Shown here in pieces: positions 26,962 to 35,628 of a stretch of DNA of 64,000 bases. The notes beneath the pieces are model-generated. The model did no database searches. It was not told the DNA's origin and saw nothing but the letters and a program-made list of their open reading frames with translations. The first letter of the stretch is position 1, and each line of letters starts with the position of its first letter. A program made the translations under genes and the position numbers. The DNA is from Armatimonadota bacterium (GTDB lineage Bacteria; Armatimonadota; UBA5829; DTLH01), in contig JAKPFN010000123.1 in the NCBI GenBank assembly GCA_029551395.1, positions 1 through 64,000 on the forward strand. Direction: 5' to 3'.

Positions 26962-28971
26962 TCAATATGCAAATGGATCGTTTGGATCAGGCTGCGCGAC
27001 TACATCGAGCGCCGGTCGGGACGGCGGAACCTGGTCTATCCTGGCCTTTTTCCTGATGCAGCTCCGAAGGAACGCCATAGGGTCTTCAGGTTTACGCTGC
27101 AGCGTTTTATGAAATGCTTGGAGAATCTCTTCCTCATCTCCATTCGCAGACGCAATCACATCCCGGACTACTGTCCTCTGCAGAGTTTTATCTATTCTGG
27201 ACAACTGAACGAAGACCGCCTCATCCAGCGGCATATCTTCAGCAGGAGGAAATATCTTTATGCCATCCGGGCCGCGAAGGATGTTCGGACGGGGGAATTT
27301 TACGAATATAGGTTGCGAAAAATGCGGATGTCTCAGCATAAGCTGGCCTTTGGCAAGCGTCGCAAGCTTCTCTTTGGTCGCTGCAGTCAAGACCTGATAG
27401 CCTGGAGTCGCCAACTCGTCCATATCCATCCGGCCATAGATGCAAGTAGCGCTGTTGCCGACTATCCGCTTATGAACCTGGCTTCTGAACTGCTGTGCTG
27501 AGAATAAAACAAGCCCAAGATACCTTCCGCGCTCAGAAATATCCAGCAAAGTCTGCTTCAGATAGGTATCCTGACCATCTGATGGAGCATATTTGTTCAG
27601 CTCATCCACTACTACAACCACATGCTCCACTCCAAGCGCCTTCTTCTCAAGATACTCCCGCAGTTGGCTGACGATACGTGTGAAAACAAGGTCCTGCGCC
27701 TGAGGATCGACGTTCGCTACATCAATGACATAGACAGTCCTGTCTTTAAACTCGCCCCAGGGAAGATCACACACGACTTCATCCGGACTGATAAGCCCTC
27801 TGTAACGGGTAACGAGGTTGCTTAGCCTGTTATAGACCTTTCTGATGGTTGCATAATGGTGCGTCTGATACTCTGACCTGTTTTGAGCTTCCATAAACTT
27901 CAAGACCAGGTCAAACCATTCCGTAAGCCCCTTGAAATCCCGCACGGTCAGCTTGGTTTCGCCAACCTCGCAGTCCTGATCGATCACGCGCTGGTTTATA
28001 TACTGAATGAGAGCATCCGCTTTGGCATCTATGTCATCCTTATTGAGCACGACCTCGCTGAACTTCATAATCTCGCGCAGTCCCCAGGACAGAGGGTAAA
28101 CATTCGAGATCACCTGAGGATTCGTTCTAAGCGTGTTCAGATTCACCCGGTCAGCCTTATACGGAGCATAATACACAACGTTCTTGAAAGGCTCAGCAGG
28201 AATATCCAGAAGCCTGTACATCTCGCGATCCCGATCTGAAAGCATCGGCACACCGCAATCCTCATATTCTTTCACATAGGGAAAATCCGGCGGCGCTTCG
28301 GCAGGAAAGTCCAAAAACAGCAGGTCTGGACCTTTGACATTGAAGCAGACTGCTGCAACATCGCCTTTGAAGTGTTTGAAGATACTGGATAAGATGAATT
28401 CGATGGAACTGGTCTTGGTTGCAAGCCCGGAGACACCTGTAAGGTTTAAATGTGCTGCTTCGGGACCTAAAAGGAAGTCGGCATCAAGATAAACAGGTGA
28501 TAGTAACTCGCCGTTTTGATAAAGACCGACCGGAATGCCGGAAACATCCTTAAAAGAATCCATCCTGAGCGCGCGGCAGACTGCTTCATCATCAGCGAGA
28601 TACACCGGGCCAACAGGCACCGGCTGCAGAGGCTCTTCAGGCTCGACTCTGAGTACTGCAGCAGTGTAGAACCTCATCTCCGGCCGGATTGTAGCAGGTT
28701 CAGCTCCCGGATTACCTTCTGCCGCGATGAAATCGTGGATAGCCGAAGCCAGGTCTGTAAACCCAAATCCTTCCACTACGACGCCATAGATATCTTTGCC
28801 TGCTGTCTTGACATGCACCAGAGTGCCGATACCCACCGGCGAATCTAATGGAGTCCAGAAGTTGAAACTATAAGCAGTATTGGGCTTCTGTTCAGTAGCA
28901 ACAACTTTGCCTATTTCCAATAATTCGCCTGTAACAGCCTTATCTACCTCATTCTTTTCGCTTGCAGCCAC
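26962..28971 (-). CDS. herA: HerA-family DNA-translocating ATPase
   Basis: 669 residues. A HAS-barrel-like N-terminus (about 10-110) precedes the ATPase core. The Walker A equivalent is GVSGLATKTS near 178-187, where the glycine before lysine is Thr, a variant I have seen in this bacterial subgroup. Walker B is VVVVVDELNKYAP near 453, and HerA motifs follow (QQFRSQVH, GNSATCIYGRMD). HerA hexamers pump DNA into the NurA nuclease for end resection. The nurA-like gene lies 21 bases upstream in the same direction, supporting the pairing. Product length fits the family. Confidence 0.85.
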   Translation of the reverse strand: MAASEKNEVDKAVTGELLEIGKVVATEQKPNTAYSFNFWTPLDSPVGIGTLVHVKTAGKDIYGVVVEGFGFTDLASAIHDFIAAEGNPGAEPATIRPEMRFYTAAVLRVEPEEPLQPVPVGPVYLADDEAVCRALRMDSFKDVSGIPVGLYQNGELLSPVYLDADFLLGPEAAHLNLTGVSGLATKTSSIEFILSSIFKHFKGDVAAVCFNVKGPDLLFLDFPAEAPPDFPYVKEYEDCGVPMLSDRDREMYRLLDIPAEPFKNVVYYAPYKADRVNLNTLRTNPQVISNVYPLSWGLREIMKFSEVVLNKDDIDAKADALIQYINQRVIDQDCEVGETKLTVRDFKGLTEWFDLVLKFMEAQNRSEYQTHHYATIRKVYNRLSNLVTRYRGLISPDEVVCDLPWGEFKDRTVYVIDVANVDPQAQDLVFTRIVSQLREYLEKKALGVEHVVVVVDELNKYAPSDGQDTYLKQTLLDISERGRYLGLVLFSAQQFRSQVHKRIVGNSATCIYGRMDMDELATPGYQVLTAATKEKLATLAKGQLMLRHPHFSQPIFVKFPRPNILRGPDGIKIFPPAEDMPLDEAVFVQLSRIDKTLQRTVVRDVIASANGDEEEILQAFHKTLQRKPEDPMAFLRSCIRKKARIDQVPPSRPALDVVAQPDPNDPFAY

Positions 28972-28992
28972 GATTTCTACCTTTCTACCTCC

Positions 28993-30006
28993 CTAAACTC
29001 CTGCCAGTGCAGCTTCTATTGCTACTTTTGTCGGCATTATGCTCCTCAGATACTGTTCGCAGTCCCTTATGGGATAGATCATTTTGTCCCAGCGTCCATC
29101 AGGAAGCGCAAGCGGCGACCGTTCTGCTAAAAGCCATCTGGATATCTCGTCAGCCATTTTCAAAGTCTCAGGACCGGCCATCGCTTCGATTCTGATTAAT
29201 CCAAAGTATAAATCTCTGCCCTCATTAGAGTGAAGCCGCAGGTACCAGCTATATACCGGCGTCCAGTCCTTGCCACGAGGTTGAAAGATGCTCGAACGCT
29301 CACCCACTTTGAGCGACAATATCTTCCGCTGTTCCTCTACACCAAAATACTGAGTCTGATGGCTCTTTATAACTCCAACTACTCTTGGATGCTTGCTGGC
29401 TTCCACGCTGCCTGTAATGGAACCGTCCCAGAACAGCCAGTCTTCAGGACTAGAGGACTCCACCCATCTCTCAGCAAGCTCGCGTTCAAGCTCTGCACGG
29501 TCATTGCTTATAGTCTGACGGGCCAGCTCGAGCAGCCTTAGAGGATGGATATCGTTCGAATCCGATTTTTCACCAGACCTGATCTTTACATCCCTCAGCT
29601 CAAGCCCTGCAGTTTTTAGCCCCGATGTATCCAGGTGGCAAGATGGCTGGTATAATTTTTCCTGAAATTCTTTATCATAGGTGGACATGCAGCGATCGAT
29701 ACCACGCTTGCGGATCACTGCTCCGATGAACCCATAGACAATAGGAACAGAGTGTTGATAGTAGCAGACACGCCTGGTGGTCTGAGCACCATCGAGAAAG
29801 TGGGTAAATCGAGTTCCTGAGGTCTGTCCCACAGGATGCGCTTGCATCCCCGACCCTTCCACTATTTCAGCTTGGGAAACGACTGGAGGTTCCACAGACC
29901 CGCGAGAGCTATCGTCATCAGAATCAGGCTGCAGGACCACCTGAAATGACGACCCATCAGGATTGGATTTGAGATAAGATGCAAATTTTCTGAGTAGCAC
30001 GGACAT
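28993..30006 (-). CDS. nurA: NurA-like nuclease
   Basis: About 337 residues. The metal-binding acids of the NurA fold are visible as FLDGAQ near residue 68 and FWDGSITG near 190, the latter followed by GVIKSH. NurA degrades DNA ends with HerA, whose gene follows at once. The frame is open to a TTG at 30063, but that TTG is the first half of a -35 box, so ATG 30006 is the preferred start. Bacterial HerA-NurA pairs also serve in some defence and repair contexts; here no extra defence gene is adjacent. Confidence 0.78.
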   Translation of the reverse strand: MSVLLRKFASYLKSNPDGSSFQVVLQPDSDDDSSRGSVEPPVVSQAEIVEGSGMQAHPVGQTSGTRFTHFLDGAQTTRRVCYYQHSVPIVYGFIGAVIRKRGIDRCMSTYDKEFQEKLYQPSCHLDTSGLKTAGLELRDVKIRSGEKSDSNDIHPLRLLELARQTISNDRAELERELAERWVESSSPEDWLFWDGSITGSVEASKHPRVVGVIKSHQTQYFGVEEQRKILSLKVGERSSIFQPRGKDWTPVYSWYLRLHSNEGRDLYFGLIRIEAMAGPETLKMADEISRWLLAERSPLALPDGRWDKMIYPIRDCEQYLRSIMPTKVAIEAALAGV

Positions 30007-30034
30007 TCTTTGTAAGCACGCTCCAACTGAACCA

Positions 30035-30063
30035 ATCGTACCATGTGTTAAAAGAGGTGTCAA
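30035..30063 (-). promoter_or_regulatory. Promoter of the nurA-herA operon
   Basis: Minus-strand TTGACA (30063-30058), 17-base spacer and TACGAT (30040-30035, four of six matches including the TA..AT positions). Predicted transcription start is near 30028, giving a leader of about 22 bases to ATG 30006. Confidence 0.6.
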
Positions 30064-30366
30064 ACGGGGGAAGTTACGAGTGGCGAGTGATGAGTGACGA
30101 GTATGATTATTCCAGCCTCGGGAGGAATTTGTAATTCATCCCGGACAAGTAGCCGAGGGATCTCCCGATCCCGAACAACCAATACATATTGTATACTTCG
30201 GCTCGCAGAGCAGAAGGAACGGCATCAACGGCAATAGAGTTAACACCACAAGAGTACCAGGATGCCAAAGCCTTCCATTAATTAGTTCATCTATCTCCGA
30301 TTATGCCGATGCACACTCATAACGGGGTCATCGTCTCTGGCGAGCCAATGCATAGAATACTCTTAG
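30064..30366. other. Intergenic region with short degenerate repeats
   Basis: No gene is visible. 30076-30104 contains repeated GAGTGA/GAGTGACGAG words. The stretch at 30143-30173 is rich in GGGATC/GATCCC-type inverted words (GAGGGATCTCCCGATCCCG). Similar repeat words occur at 58541-58601, so these look like dispersed intergenic repeats rather than regulatory sites of one gene. Confidence 0.6.
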
Positions 30367-31209
30367 TTATATGTATTTATCTAAGTCATCCGGCAGGATT
30401 TTATAATCCTCCCACGGAATCAAATCCTCTTTGCTGCAGTTTGTTGTCAGCAGAGGCAGAGACAACCTGTCCGCTATTACCTGAGCTAACTCTTTCGATG
30501 ACCAACCGGCCTTTGCCACAACAGCATGCTCACGGTCTTCAACACCATAAGGTGATATAAATGCCGTTGCACCATCAATGACAGATTCATCTTCGCAAAG
30601 TAGTTGTCGAAGGATATTATCTCCAGGTGATGAAAAATATGATAACCATACCTTATAAACCTCGGTTGGTTCCTGTGCACGAGAGAACACGGCAATTCGT
30701 GCACCACACCAGTGACTAAACCCCTGGTTTTCTGGAAGCCGGAGCTTATCCACTTCCGTTACTCGAAGTATTACATCAACAGTCGATGGCATACCGGGCT
30801 TGCGTTCGGGAATCCGAAGGTCCGATTGAAGAAGACCTGACATTTGCAACTCAGAAATTTCATCTATCAAATACTCACCCATAACCCAGATTATGGGATC
30901 ATCTACATCTTCCAACAGCAGATTTAGAACCGTCCCAGCTATATGAGGCGTACGCCAGAATATAGGACGAACAATATCTTCAGATGAGGAACTAAGCACT
31001 CCAGGAGAATCAGGATTTGGTCCTGTAAAGCATCTCCTGATGTCATGCAGTTTCTGTAGAACAGTTATGAGACATGCTGGAAGGATTCCGGTTTTTGTAT
31101 ATGCTCGAACAGGAGTCTTTGTTAGTGTTACCGTATCTACTGACTCGAGAACCCCGGCAAAATAAATAATCCCCAACACCTCATTTTTATTATTAGGCTC
31201 ACAGACCAT
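30367..31209 (-). CDS. Uncharacterised protein, candidate RHS immunity partner
   Basis: About 280 residues from ATG 31209 (GAGGG 8 bases upstream, inside the RHS gene); the frame extends to 31224. I do not recognise the family. There is no signal peptide or transmembrane segment. Composition is acidic, with an acidic middle segment (LLLEDVDDPIIW) and a C-terminal part ILPDDLDKYI. Its start overlaps the RHS stop by 11 bases, the position typical of immunity genes behind polymorphic toxins, although 280 residues is long for an immunity protein. The function is inferred only from position. Confidence 0.6.
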   Translation of the reverse strand: MVCEPNNKNEVLGIIYFAGVLESVDTVTLTKTPVRAYTKTGILPACLITVLQKLHDIRRCFTGPNPDSPGVLSSSSEDIVRPIFWRTPHIAGTVLNLLLEDVDDPIIWVMGEYLIDEISELQMSGLLQSDLRIPERKPGMPSTVDVILRVTEVDKLRLPENQGFSHWCGARIAVFSRAQEPTEVYKVWLSYFSSPGDNILRQLLCEDESVIDGATAFISPYGVEDREHAVVAKAGWSSKELAQVIADRLSLPLLTTNCSKEDLIPWEDYKILPDDLDKYI

Positions 31210-32347
31210 TTCGGAAACCCTCAAGGAAATTTTGGATGAATATTCTTTCGTATTTCACCCCGCCAATATTATCAGGTTGGAAATCGATATGCATTTTGCC
31301 TCCATGGTGGCTCTTAAGACCAACATCGAAATCCAAAAATATTTGCTGACCTCCTTTAGTATTTTTTATATATATACCAGCACTTCCAGCAGTACTTATT
31401 ACTCCTGATGCTAAATCAGTCAACGTGGTGGCTGCAAGGTATCCAGATATATAGCCAGCATGCTTAGCTACAGCTTGATATATCTTATCCGTACCCCATT
31501 TTTTTACAACATTTGCTGCGGCACCTTCAGATCCCTCTTGCTCAAGTCCAACTAGTTCACTCATCAACAAACTAAGGAATTTTCCTGTAGGATCATGACC
31601 ATTTATCGGATTATTTGCGCAATAAGCATACCAATTAATCCCATCCTTGGCCGGATCCTCTGATATGAACCTGCCAAGAGTGGGGTCATAGTATCTGGCC
31701 CGCATGTAGATGAGGCCGGTCTCGTTTTCGCAGGAGTGACCAAGGTTGCCTACGAACTTGTGGTTACTCAGGCTGTCACCTGTCAGTCCTACGTTTCTTG
31801 AGACACCGTAGACATCATACTTGCGCAGCCGGGTTTCATTTCCCTGTGCATCGGGATTGACTTTGCCATCTTCATCAACTTCAGCTACTACGCTGCCCAG
31901 CCCATCGAAGACGTACCACCTGATAATATCACCAGTTGGTGAATGCTGGATCTTGTAACCAGTATATCCGTTGGGGTCCATGAAGTAAGTTGCGTGCTTC
32001 TGACCTCCCCTAAGCTCACGGACAACACTCTGTCCTTCTATAACAAAGCGGGTTGTGGTTCCTCCTTCGGTCATACTACGCCTGAGACCGTCAGCTCCGT
32101 AGGTAAACTGGGAAGTGTGACCGTCATAGACACGGGATATCAACCTGTTCTGACTGTCCCACCAGTTGACCTGGACATTATCTACCGTAGTATTGTTGCC
32201 ATTGTTATCATAACCATAACTGTGATATGGTTTTGATGTAAGCTGGTTTAACGAATTATAAACCCACTGCTGACCGCTGTCAATCGTTTTGATGCTACAG
32301 CGCACGCTTTTTACACCGAAGCCCACGCTACCAATTATAATCGGCAT
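31199..32347 (-). CDS. RHS-repeat core protein with variable C-terminus, 5'-truncated
   Basis: About 382 residues. YD-repeat segments (SYGYDNNGN, RLISRVYDG, FTYGADGLRRS) lead to the RHS-associated core with ARYYDPTLGRFISEDP and the NNPINGHDPTGK boundary. The last roughly 125 residues are unrelated to the core and end SHHGGKMHIDFQPDNIGG, a possible nuclease-like or other toxin tip. Complete RHS proteins are usually far longer with a secretion-linked N-terminus; here similarity begins only near 32270 and no ribosome site precedes the start. It may be a displaced RHS-tip cassette or a pseudogene. A possible immunity gene overlaps the stop. Confidence 0.72.
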   Translation of the reverse strand: MPIIIGSVGFGVKSVRCSIKTIDSGQQWVYNSLNQLTSKPYHSYGYDNNGNNTTVDNVQVNWWDSQNRLISRVYDGHTSQFTYGADGLRRSMTEGGTTTRFVIEGQSVVRELRGGQKHATYFMDPNGYTGYKIQHSPTGDIIRWYVFDGLGSVVAEVDEDGKVNPDAQGNETRLRKYDVYGVSRNVGLTGDSLSNHKFVGNLGHSCENETGLIYMRARYYDPTLGRFISEDPAKDGINWYAYCANNPINGHDPTGKFLSLLMSELVGLEQEGSEGAAANVVKKWGTDKIYQAVAKHAGYISGYLAATTLTDLASGVISTAGSAGIYIKNTKGGQQIFLDFDVGLKSHHGGKMHIDFQPDNIGGVKYERIFIQNFLEGFRNGL

Positions 32348-32420
32348 AAACAACAAACATACTTGTTCGTATTACAACCAACTGCCACCCATAAAACATC
32401 ATCCCACATCCCACCCACAG

Positions 32421-32460
32421 CCTTTCGTGCATTTCGCCTAATTTCGTGCCCTTCGTGTTT
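32421..32460. repeat. TTTCGTG-type low-complexity intergenic repeat
   Basis: Repeated words TTTCGTGC/TTCGTGTTT occur in tandem with short spacers. Such GGCACGAAA-type strings are, from memory, scattered in many unrelated bacterial genomes. No coding potential is seen in the surrounding 32357-32560. Confidence 0.5.
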
Positions 32461-32625
32461 CAAAACCAGAGGCAAAACACCCCCATCAATCCTACCGAAC
32501 ACCTGTTCGCACAAATATCCTCAAAATATACCTGCTTTTTCGGTACTTTTTGGTCGAGTTGTTGTCTTATAATTATGGACAACAAAAATTATCTCAACTT
32601 CGAAAGGAGAAACAAATTCTAACCT

Positions 32626-32724
32626 TTGAGTATCCGGGAAATGATGGAATATGAACGGATTGCAGACCTGCAGCTTCACAGGACCATCAGAGCATTTAAG
32701 AGGAAAAGAAGCAGACGATATTAA
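32626..32724 (+). CDS. Possible 32-residue basic small protein
   Basis: A TTG-started frame (or ATG 32641) encodes REMMEYERIADLQLHRTI followed by a strongly basic tail FKRKRSRRY and TAA. TATAAT at 32568-32573 and AAGGAGA at 32604-32610 lie upstream, but the ribosome site is about 15 bases from TTG, longer than usual. The predicted peptide is amphipathic and could bind nucleic acid. It is too short to trust without comparison. Confidence 0.3.
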   Translation: MSIREMMEYERIADLQLHRTIRAFKRKRSRRY

Positions 32725-32729
32725 TTCCG

Positions 32730-32807
32730 TAAAACGAAATGGTTATACCTTCATTCCACGCTCAACTGTAATCGTAGCTGAGCGTAACTGAGCTTGATTT
32801 CGTTTTA
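32730..32807. repeat. Inverted repeat / long hairpin
   Basis: TAAAACGAAAT at 32730-32740 and its perfect complement at 32797-32807 flank about 56 bases that contain a second, imperfect pair (GCTCA ... TGAGC). It may be the terminator or a structured RNA following the small frame at 32626, or the remnant of a miniature transposable element. No flanking duplication was recognised. Confidence 0.5.
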
Positions 32808-32945
32808 AGAATTTTCTGTAATTTCTGATGGCACGGGACTGCAAATCCTGTGCCCTCTTTTCCCGGGTTTGCAACCCGGCTATCTCTTATTACCAAACAG
32901 CTGGAGTTATCGGTAAAACCAGTTCAAAAAATGACGAACAAACTC

Positions 32946-32979
32946 ACATCCGTGCTAATCCGTGTGCATCCACGGTTTA
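32946..32979. repeat. CCGTG-type intergenic repeat
   Basis: Words ATCCGTG/CATCCACGG recur; the complement reads as an ACCGTGGATG string followed by CACGG and GCACGGATG. It lies just after the Nramp gene stop and includes a CCGTG/CACGG stem. From memory this string is scattered in many genomes. The remaining bases of 32808-33000 show nothing else. Confidence 0.5.
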
Positions 32980-33000
32980 GGGGTCGGGGAAAATTCCGTC

Positions 33001-34254
33001 TCACTGGAACAGCGTCGGGAAGATGCTGGTAAGCACCATTATGATGCTGAATACAATTAAGGCAGCAGCAGTAATCCATACTATGATGTTGTATATTTTC
33101 GAATTCGTATACTGCCCCATAACAGCCTTGTTATTTATCAGCTTCAGCATAAAGATAAGAACAACAGGCAGAAGCAGGCCGTTTACGAACTGAGACCAGA
33201 TCATCACCAACACCGGGTTAAAGTGAGGAATCAACGCCACAAGCGCGCCGATCACGATAGCAGATGTATAAATGCCATAAAAAGCCGGCGCTTCTTTCCA
33301 CTTGCGGCTGATTCCGATTTCAAAACCAAACGCTTCAGTAAACGTATAAGCTGTCGATAAAGGCAGGACTGCTGCAGCAAGTAAAGAGGCTCCAAGAAGC
33401 CCGAAGGCAAAAAGAACAGTAGCATATCCGCCTGCAAACGGCTTTAGAGCTATTGCAAGGTCACTGGCATCGAGTTCTTCCGGCCTGACAACAGTCGGCC
33501 CTCCAACTGCATGATGAAGAGTTGCTGCTGCTGCTATTATGATGAAAGCAGAAACCAGGTCGGTAAGTATCGAGCCAACAATGACATCCGCTTTCTGATA
33601 TTTGTAGTGACGAACATCAACACCTTTGTCTACAACTGTTGCCTGAAGGAAAAACTGCATCCAGGGAGTGATTGTAGTCCCGACAAGTGCTATCAAAAAC
33701 AGCAGATATTGTGTATCGAACGCTGCAAAACTTGGTCTGGTTATACCTTCAATGACGCTTGACCATGAAGGCCGTGCCATAATCCCGGAGATTATATAGG
33801 TGGCATAAAGTACGGCGAGAGTAAGAAAAACCCGCTCCACTGTCTTGAAATTGCCTCTGACAACCAGGAACCAGACTCCGGCTGCCGCCAGCGGCACTCC
33901 CAGGTACCGTGCAGCAAACGGGAAATTAAACGGGGATGCAGCCGCCAGAAGCTCAGTAGCAGCTGCAATACCGGCAAATTCAGCTATCGTAGTAGCGAGG
34001 TTAGCAACGAGAAGAACGGACAGTGCAAACAGAGTCCATTTGACTCCAAACTGCTCCCGGATAAGCTCTCCGAGGCCTTTCTGAGTGACAGTACCCATAC
34101 GTGCTGCCATTTCCTGGACTATAATCAGCACGAAGGTGATGACAACTATCACCCACAGCAGGTTGTAGCCGAATAGAGCACCCGCTGCGGAGTACGTAGT
34201 TATACCACCGGCATCGTTGTCTGCGGCAGACGTAATGATACCGGGGCCTATCAC
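33001..34254 (-). CDS. Divergent Nramp-family metal transporter (NRMT-like site)
   Basis: 417 residues from GTG 34254, about 11 membrane helices. In helix 1 the canonical DPGN is replaced by DAGG (ADNDAGGITTYSAAGA), and in helix 6 the MPH region reads ITPW. The Asp is kept while the Asn and the selectivity Met are lost. Loss of the Met/Asn ligands is known for Nramp-related magnesium transporters, so Mg2+ (or Mn2+) uptake is plausible. The preceding gene encodes PRC/MgtE_N/CBS domains, which supports Mg2+. The frame is open upstream back to the TAG of that gene and encodes the rest of helix 1 (RRGILAFLAV), yet has no ATG, GTG or TTG there; the true start is uncertain. Confidence 0.88.
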   Translation of the reverse strand: MIGPGIITSAADNDAGGITTYSAAGALFGYNLLWVIVVITFVLIIVQEMAARMGTVTQKGLGELIREQFGVKWTLFALSVLLVANLATTIAEFAGIAAATELLAAASPFNFPFAARYLGVPLAAAGVWFLVVRGNFKTVERVFLTLAVLYATYIISGIMARPSWSSVIEGITRPSFAAFDTQYLLFLIALVGTTITPWMQFFLQATVVDKGVDVRHYKYQKADVIVGSILTDLVSAFIIIAAAATLHHAVGGPTVVRPEELDASDLAIALKPFAGGYATVLFAFGLLGASLLAAAVLPLSTAYTFTEAFGFEIGISRKWKEAPAFYGIYTSAIVIGALVALIPHFNPVLVMIWSQFVNGLLLPVVLIFMLKLINNKAVMGQYTNSKIYNIIVWITAAALIVFSIIMVLTSIFPTLFQ

Positions 34255-34308
34255 CGCCAGAAAGGCCAGAATACCTCTTCGACTTATCCGCCTGATCTGA
34301 TTCCTCCA

Positions 34309-35562
34309 CTACTCCGACCACACTTTCGGTATCTTTCTACGCCAGTTCTCAGGGAGAACCTTCTGAAGCGCATCATCAATCGTCACAATCCCCTGCATCC
34401 GGTTTTCATCATCAACAACCGGCAGGGCAAGCAGGTTATAGTCTTCCATTGTCTGTGCTATCTCTTGAATTGTTGCATCAAGATGCACATGGATAACGTT
34501 TTCGACCATGAACTCCTCAGCATTTGTCTGAGGCTGTGCTATTATCAGGTCACGAAGCGAGATAACTCCAACCAACCGCTTCGATTCATCAAGAACATAG
34601 ATATAATAAATAGTCTCTGCGTCCGGCCCAACCTCACGCAGATGATTGATTATCTCCTCAGCCGTCATATCCGGTGAGATGGATATAAACTCAGTGGTCA
34701 TCAACCCACCGGCTGTTTCATCTGCATATTGGAGCAGTTCCTTAACGTCCTCAGCTTCTTCTGCCTCCATCTCGTTAAGGATCTCATCCCTGCGGTCGGC
34801 TGGCAGGTCTCCCAGCACGTCTGCAGCCTCATCAGGCTCCATTTCTTCCAGAATATCTGCAGCACGCTCCTCATCCAGGCTTTCGACTATCGATACCTGC
34901 ACCGCAGGATCAGTCTCAGCAAGCGTTTCTGCTGCTGTCTCAACGTCTACCGACTCAAAATACTCTGTCCGCTGGGCAGGATCGAGTTCTTCGATGATCT
35001 TTGCAATATCCGCTGGATGCCGTTTTGACAGCTTCTCAGCAGGAACTTTCAACCTGAGACGGCCTTCCTCACGCTCGAAAGTCTCTACATCGTTCCAAGC
35101 GATGATCCTAGTACTTGGCCGCCATCTGGACCTTCTCGTAAGCCGATCCGTAAGCTTCTCAAGACCAAGTCTTCTCAGAAGCCCACGCATTCCGGTATCG
35201 ACTCCAACCAAATAGAGCGAATCATCCGACTGCTCCAATCGGACATCATTAACTCGAACTACTCTGAAGTTATGAACATCAACAATCTGCTTGTCCTGAA
35301 CGTCTCTTTTGAGCAGCAGGTCTTTCTCCTGTATCTGATATGACTTAGCTGCGTCCCGATTAACGGTAAGCTTAAGACCTCGGTCTGTAATCCGCAGTTG
35401 CTCCCAGGGAATGGTTTGACAATCGCCTCGACGCGTGCAGATAATCGCTGCGGTTACAGGTGGAAATTGGATAGTCTGACTTACTATCAAATCATCCAGC
35501 TTACCAACCAATTCTCCCGAAACATCGAACACCGGTTTTCCAAGCATTTCCGATAGAAACAT
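34309..35562 (-). CDS. PRC-barrel / MgtE_N / CBS-pair cytoplasmic protein
   Basis: About 417 residues from ATG 35562 (GGAAG upstream); the frame to 35682 overlaps the promoter. Order: PRC-barrel-like domain (FLSEMLGKPVFDVSGE, about 1-80), a second barrel-like segment, MgtE N-terminal superhelical domain (about 200-310, HPADIAKIIEELDPAQR and acidic helices), and two CBS motifs (about 315-425). The MgtE transmembrane pore domain is absent. In MgtE these cytoplasmic domains sense Mg2+ and gate the pore, so this protein may regulate the downstream Nramp-like transporter, in the same frame with one TAG between them. Confidence 0.85.
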   Translation of the reverse strand: MFLSEMLGKPVFDVSGELVGKLDDLIVSQTIQFPPVTAAIICTRRGDCQTIPWEQLRITDRGLKLTVNRDAAKSYQIQEKDLLLKRDVQDKQIVDVHNFRVVRVNDVRLEQSDDSLYLVGVDTGMRGLLRRLGLEKLTDRLTRRSRWRPSTRIIAWNDVETFEREEGRLRLKVPAEKLSKRHPADIAKIIEELDPAQRTEYFESVDVETAAETLAETDPAVQVSIVESLDEERAADILEEMEPDEAADVLGDLPADRRDEILNEMEAEEAEDVKELLQYADETAGGLMTTEFISISPDMTAEEIINHLREVGPDAETIYYIYVLDESKRLVGVISLRDLIIAQPQTNAEEFMVENVIHVHLDATIQEIAQTMEDYNLLALPVVDDENRMQGIVTIDDALQKVLPENWRRKIPKVWSE

Positions 35563-35584
35563 TGTTATACTTCCAAACACACAA

Positions 35585-35617
35585 CAGGCCGGGCGAAATC
35601 TGCAAATCACCCGGCTG
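35585..35617 (-). promoter_or_regulatory. Leader hairpin of the PRC/MgtE_N/CBS gene
   Basis: CAGCCGGG and CCCGGCCTG arms fold (one bulge) around a 15-base loop in the roughly 60-base leader between the promoter and ATG 35562. It might modulate expression in response to Mg2+ or other signals; it is much shorter than the known Mg2+ M-box riboswitch. Confidence 0.4.
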
Positions 35618-35628
35618 TTTGTAAAAAT

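Noticed and set aside
30007-30063. TTG start for the NurA-like protein
   Set aside because: The TTG is part of a TTGACA -35 box with a proper -10, so translation cannot include it.
34646-35215. 189-codon plus-strand Ser-rich frame
   Set aside because: It mirrors the acidic MgtE_N domain on the other strand.
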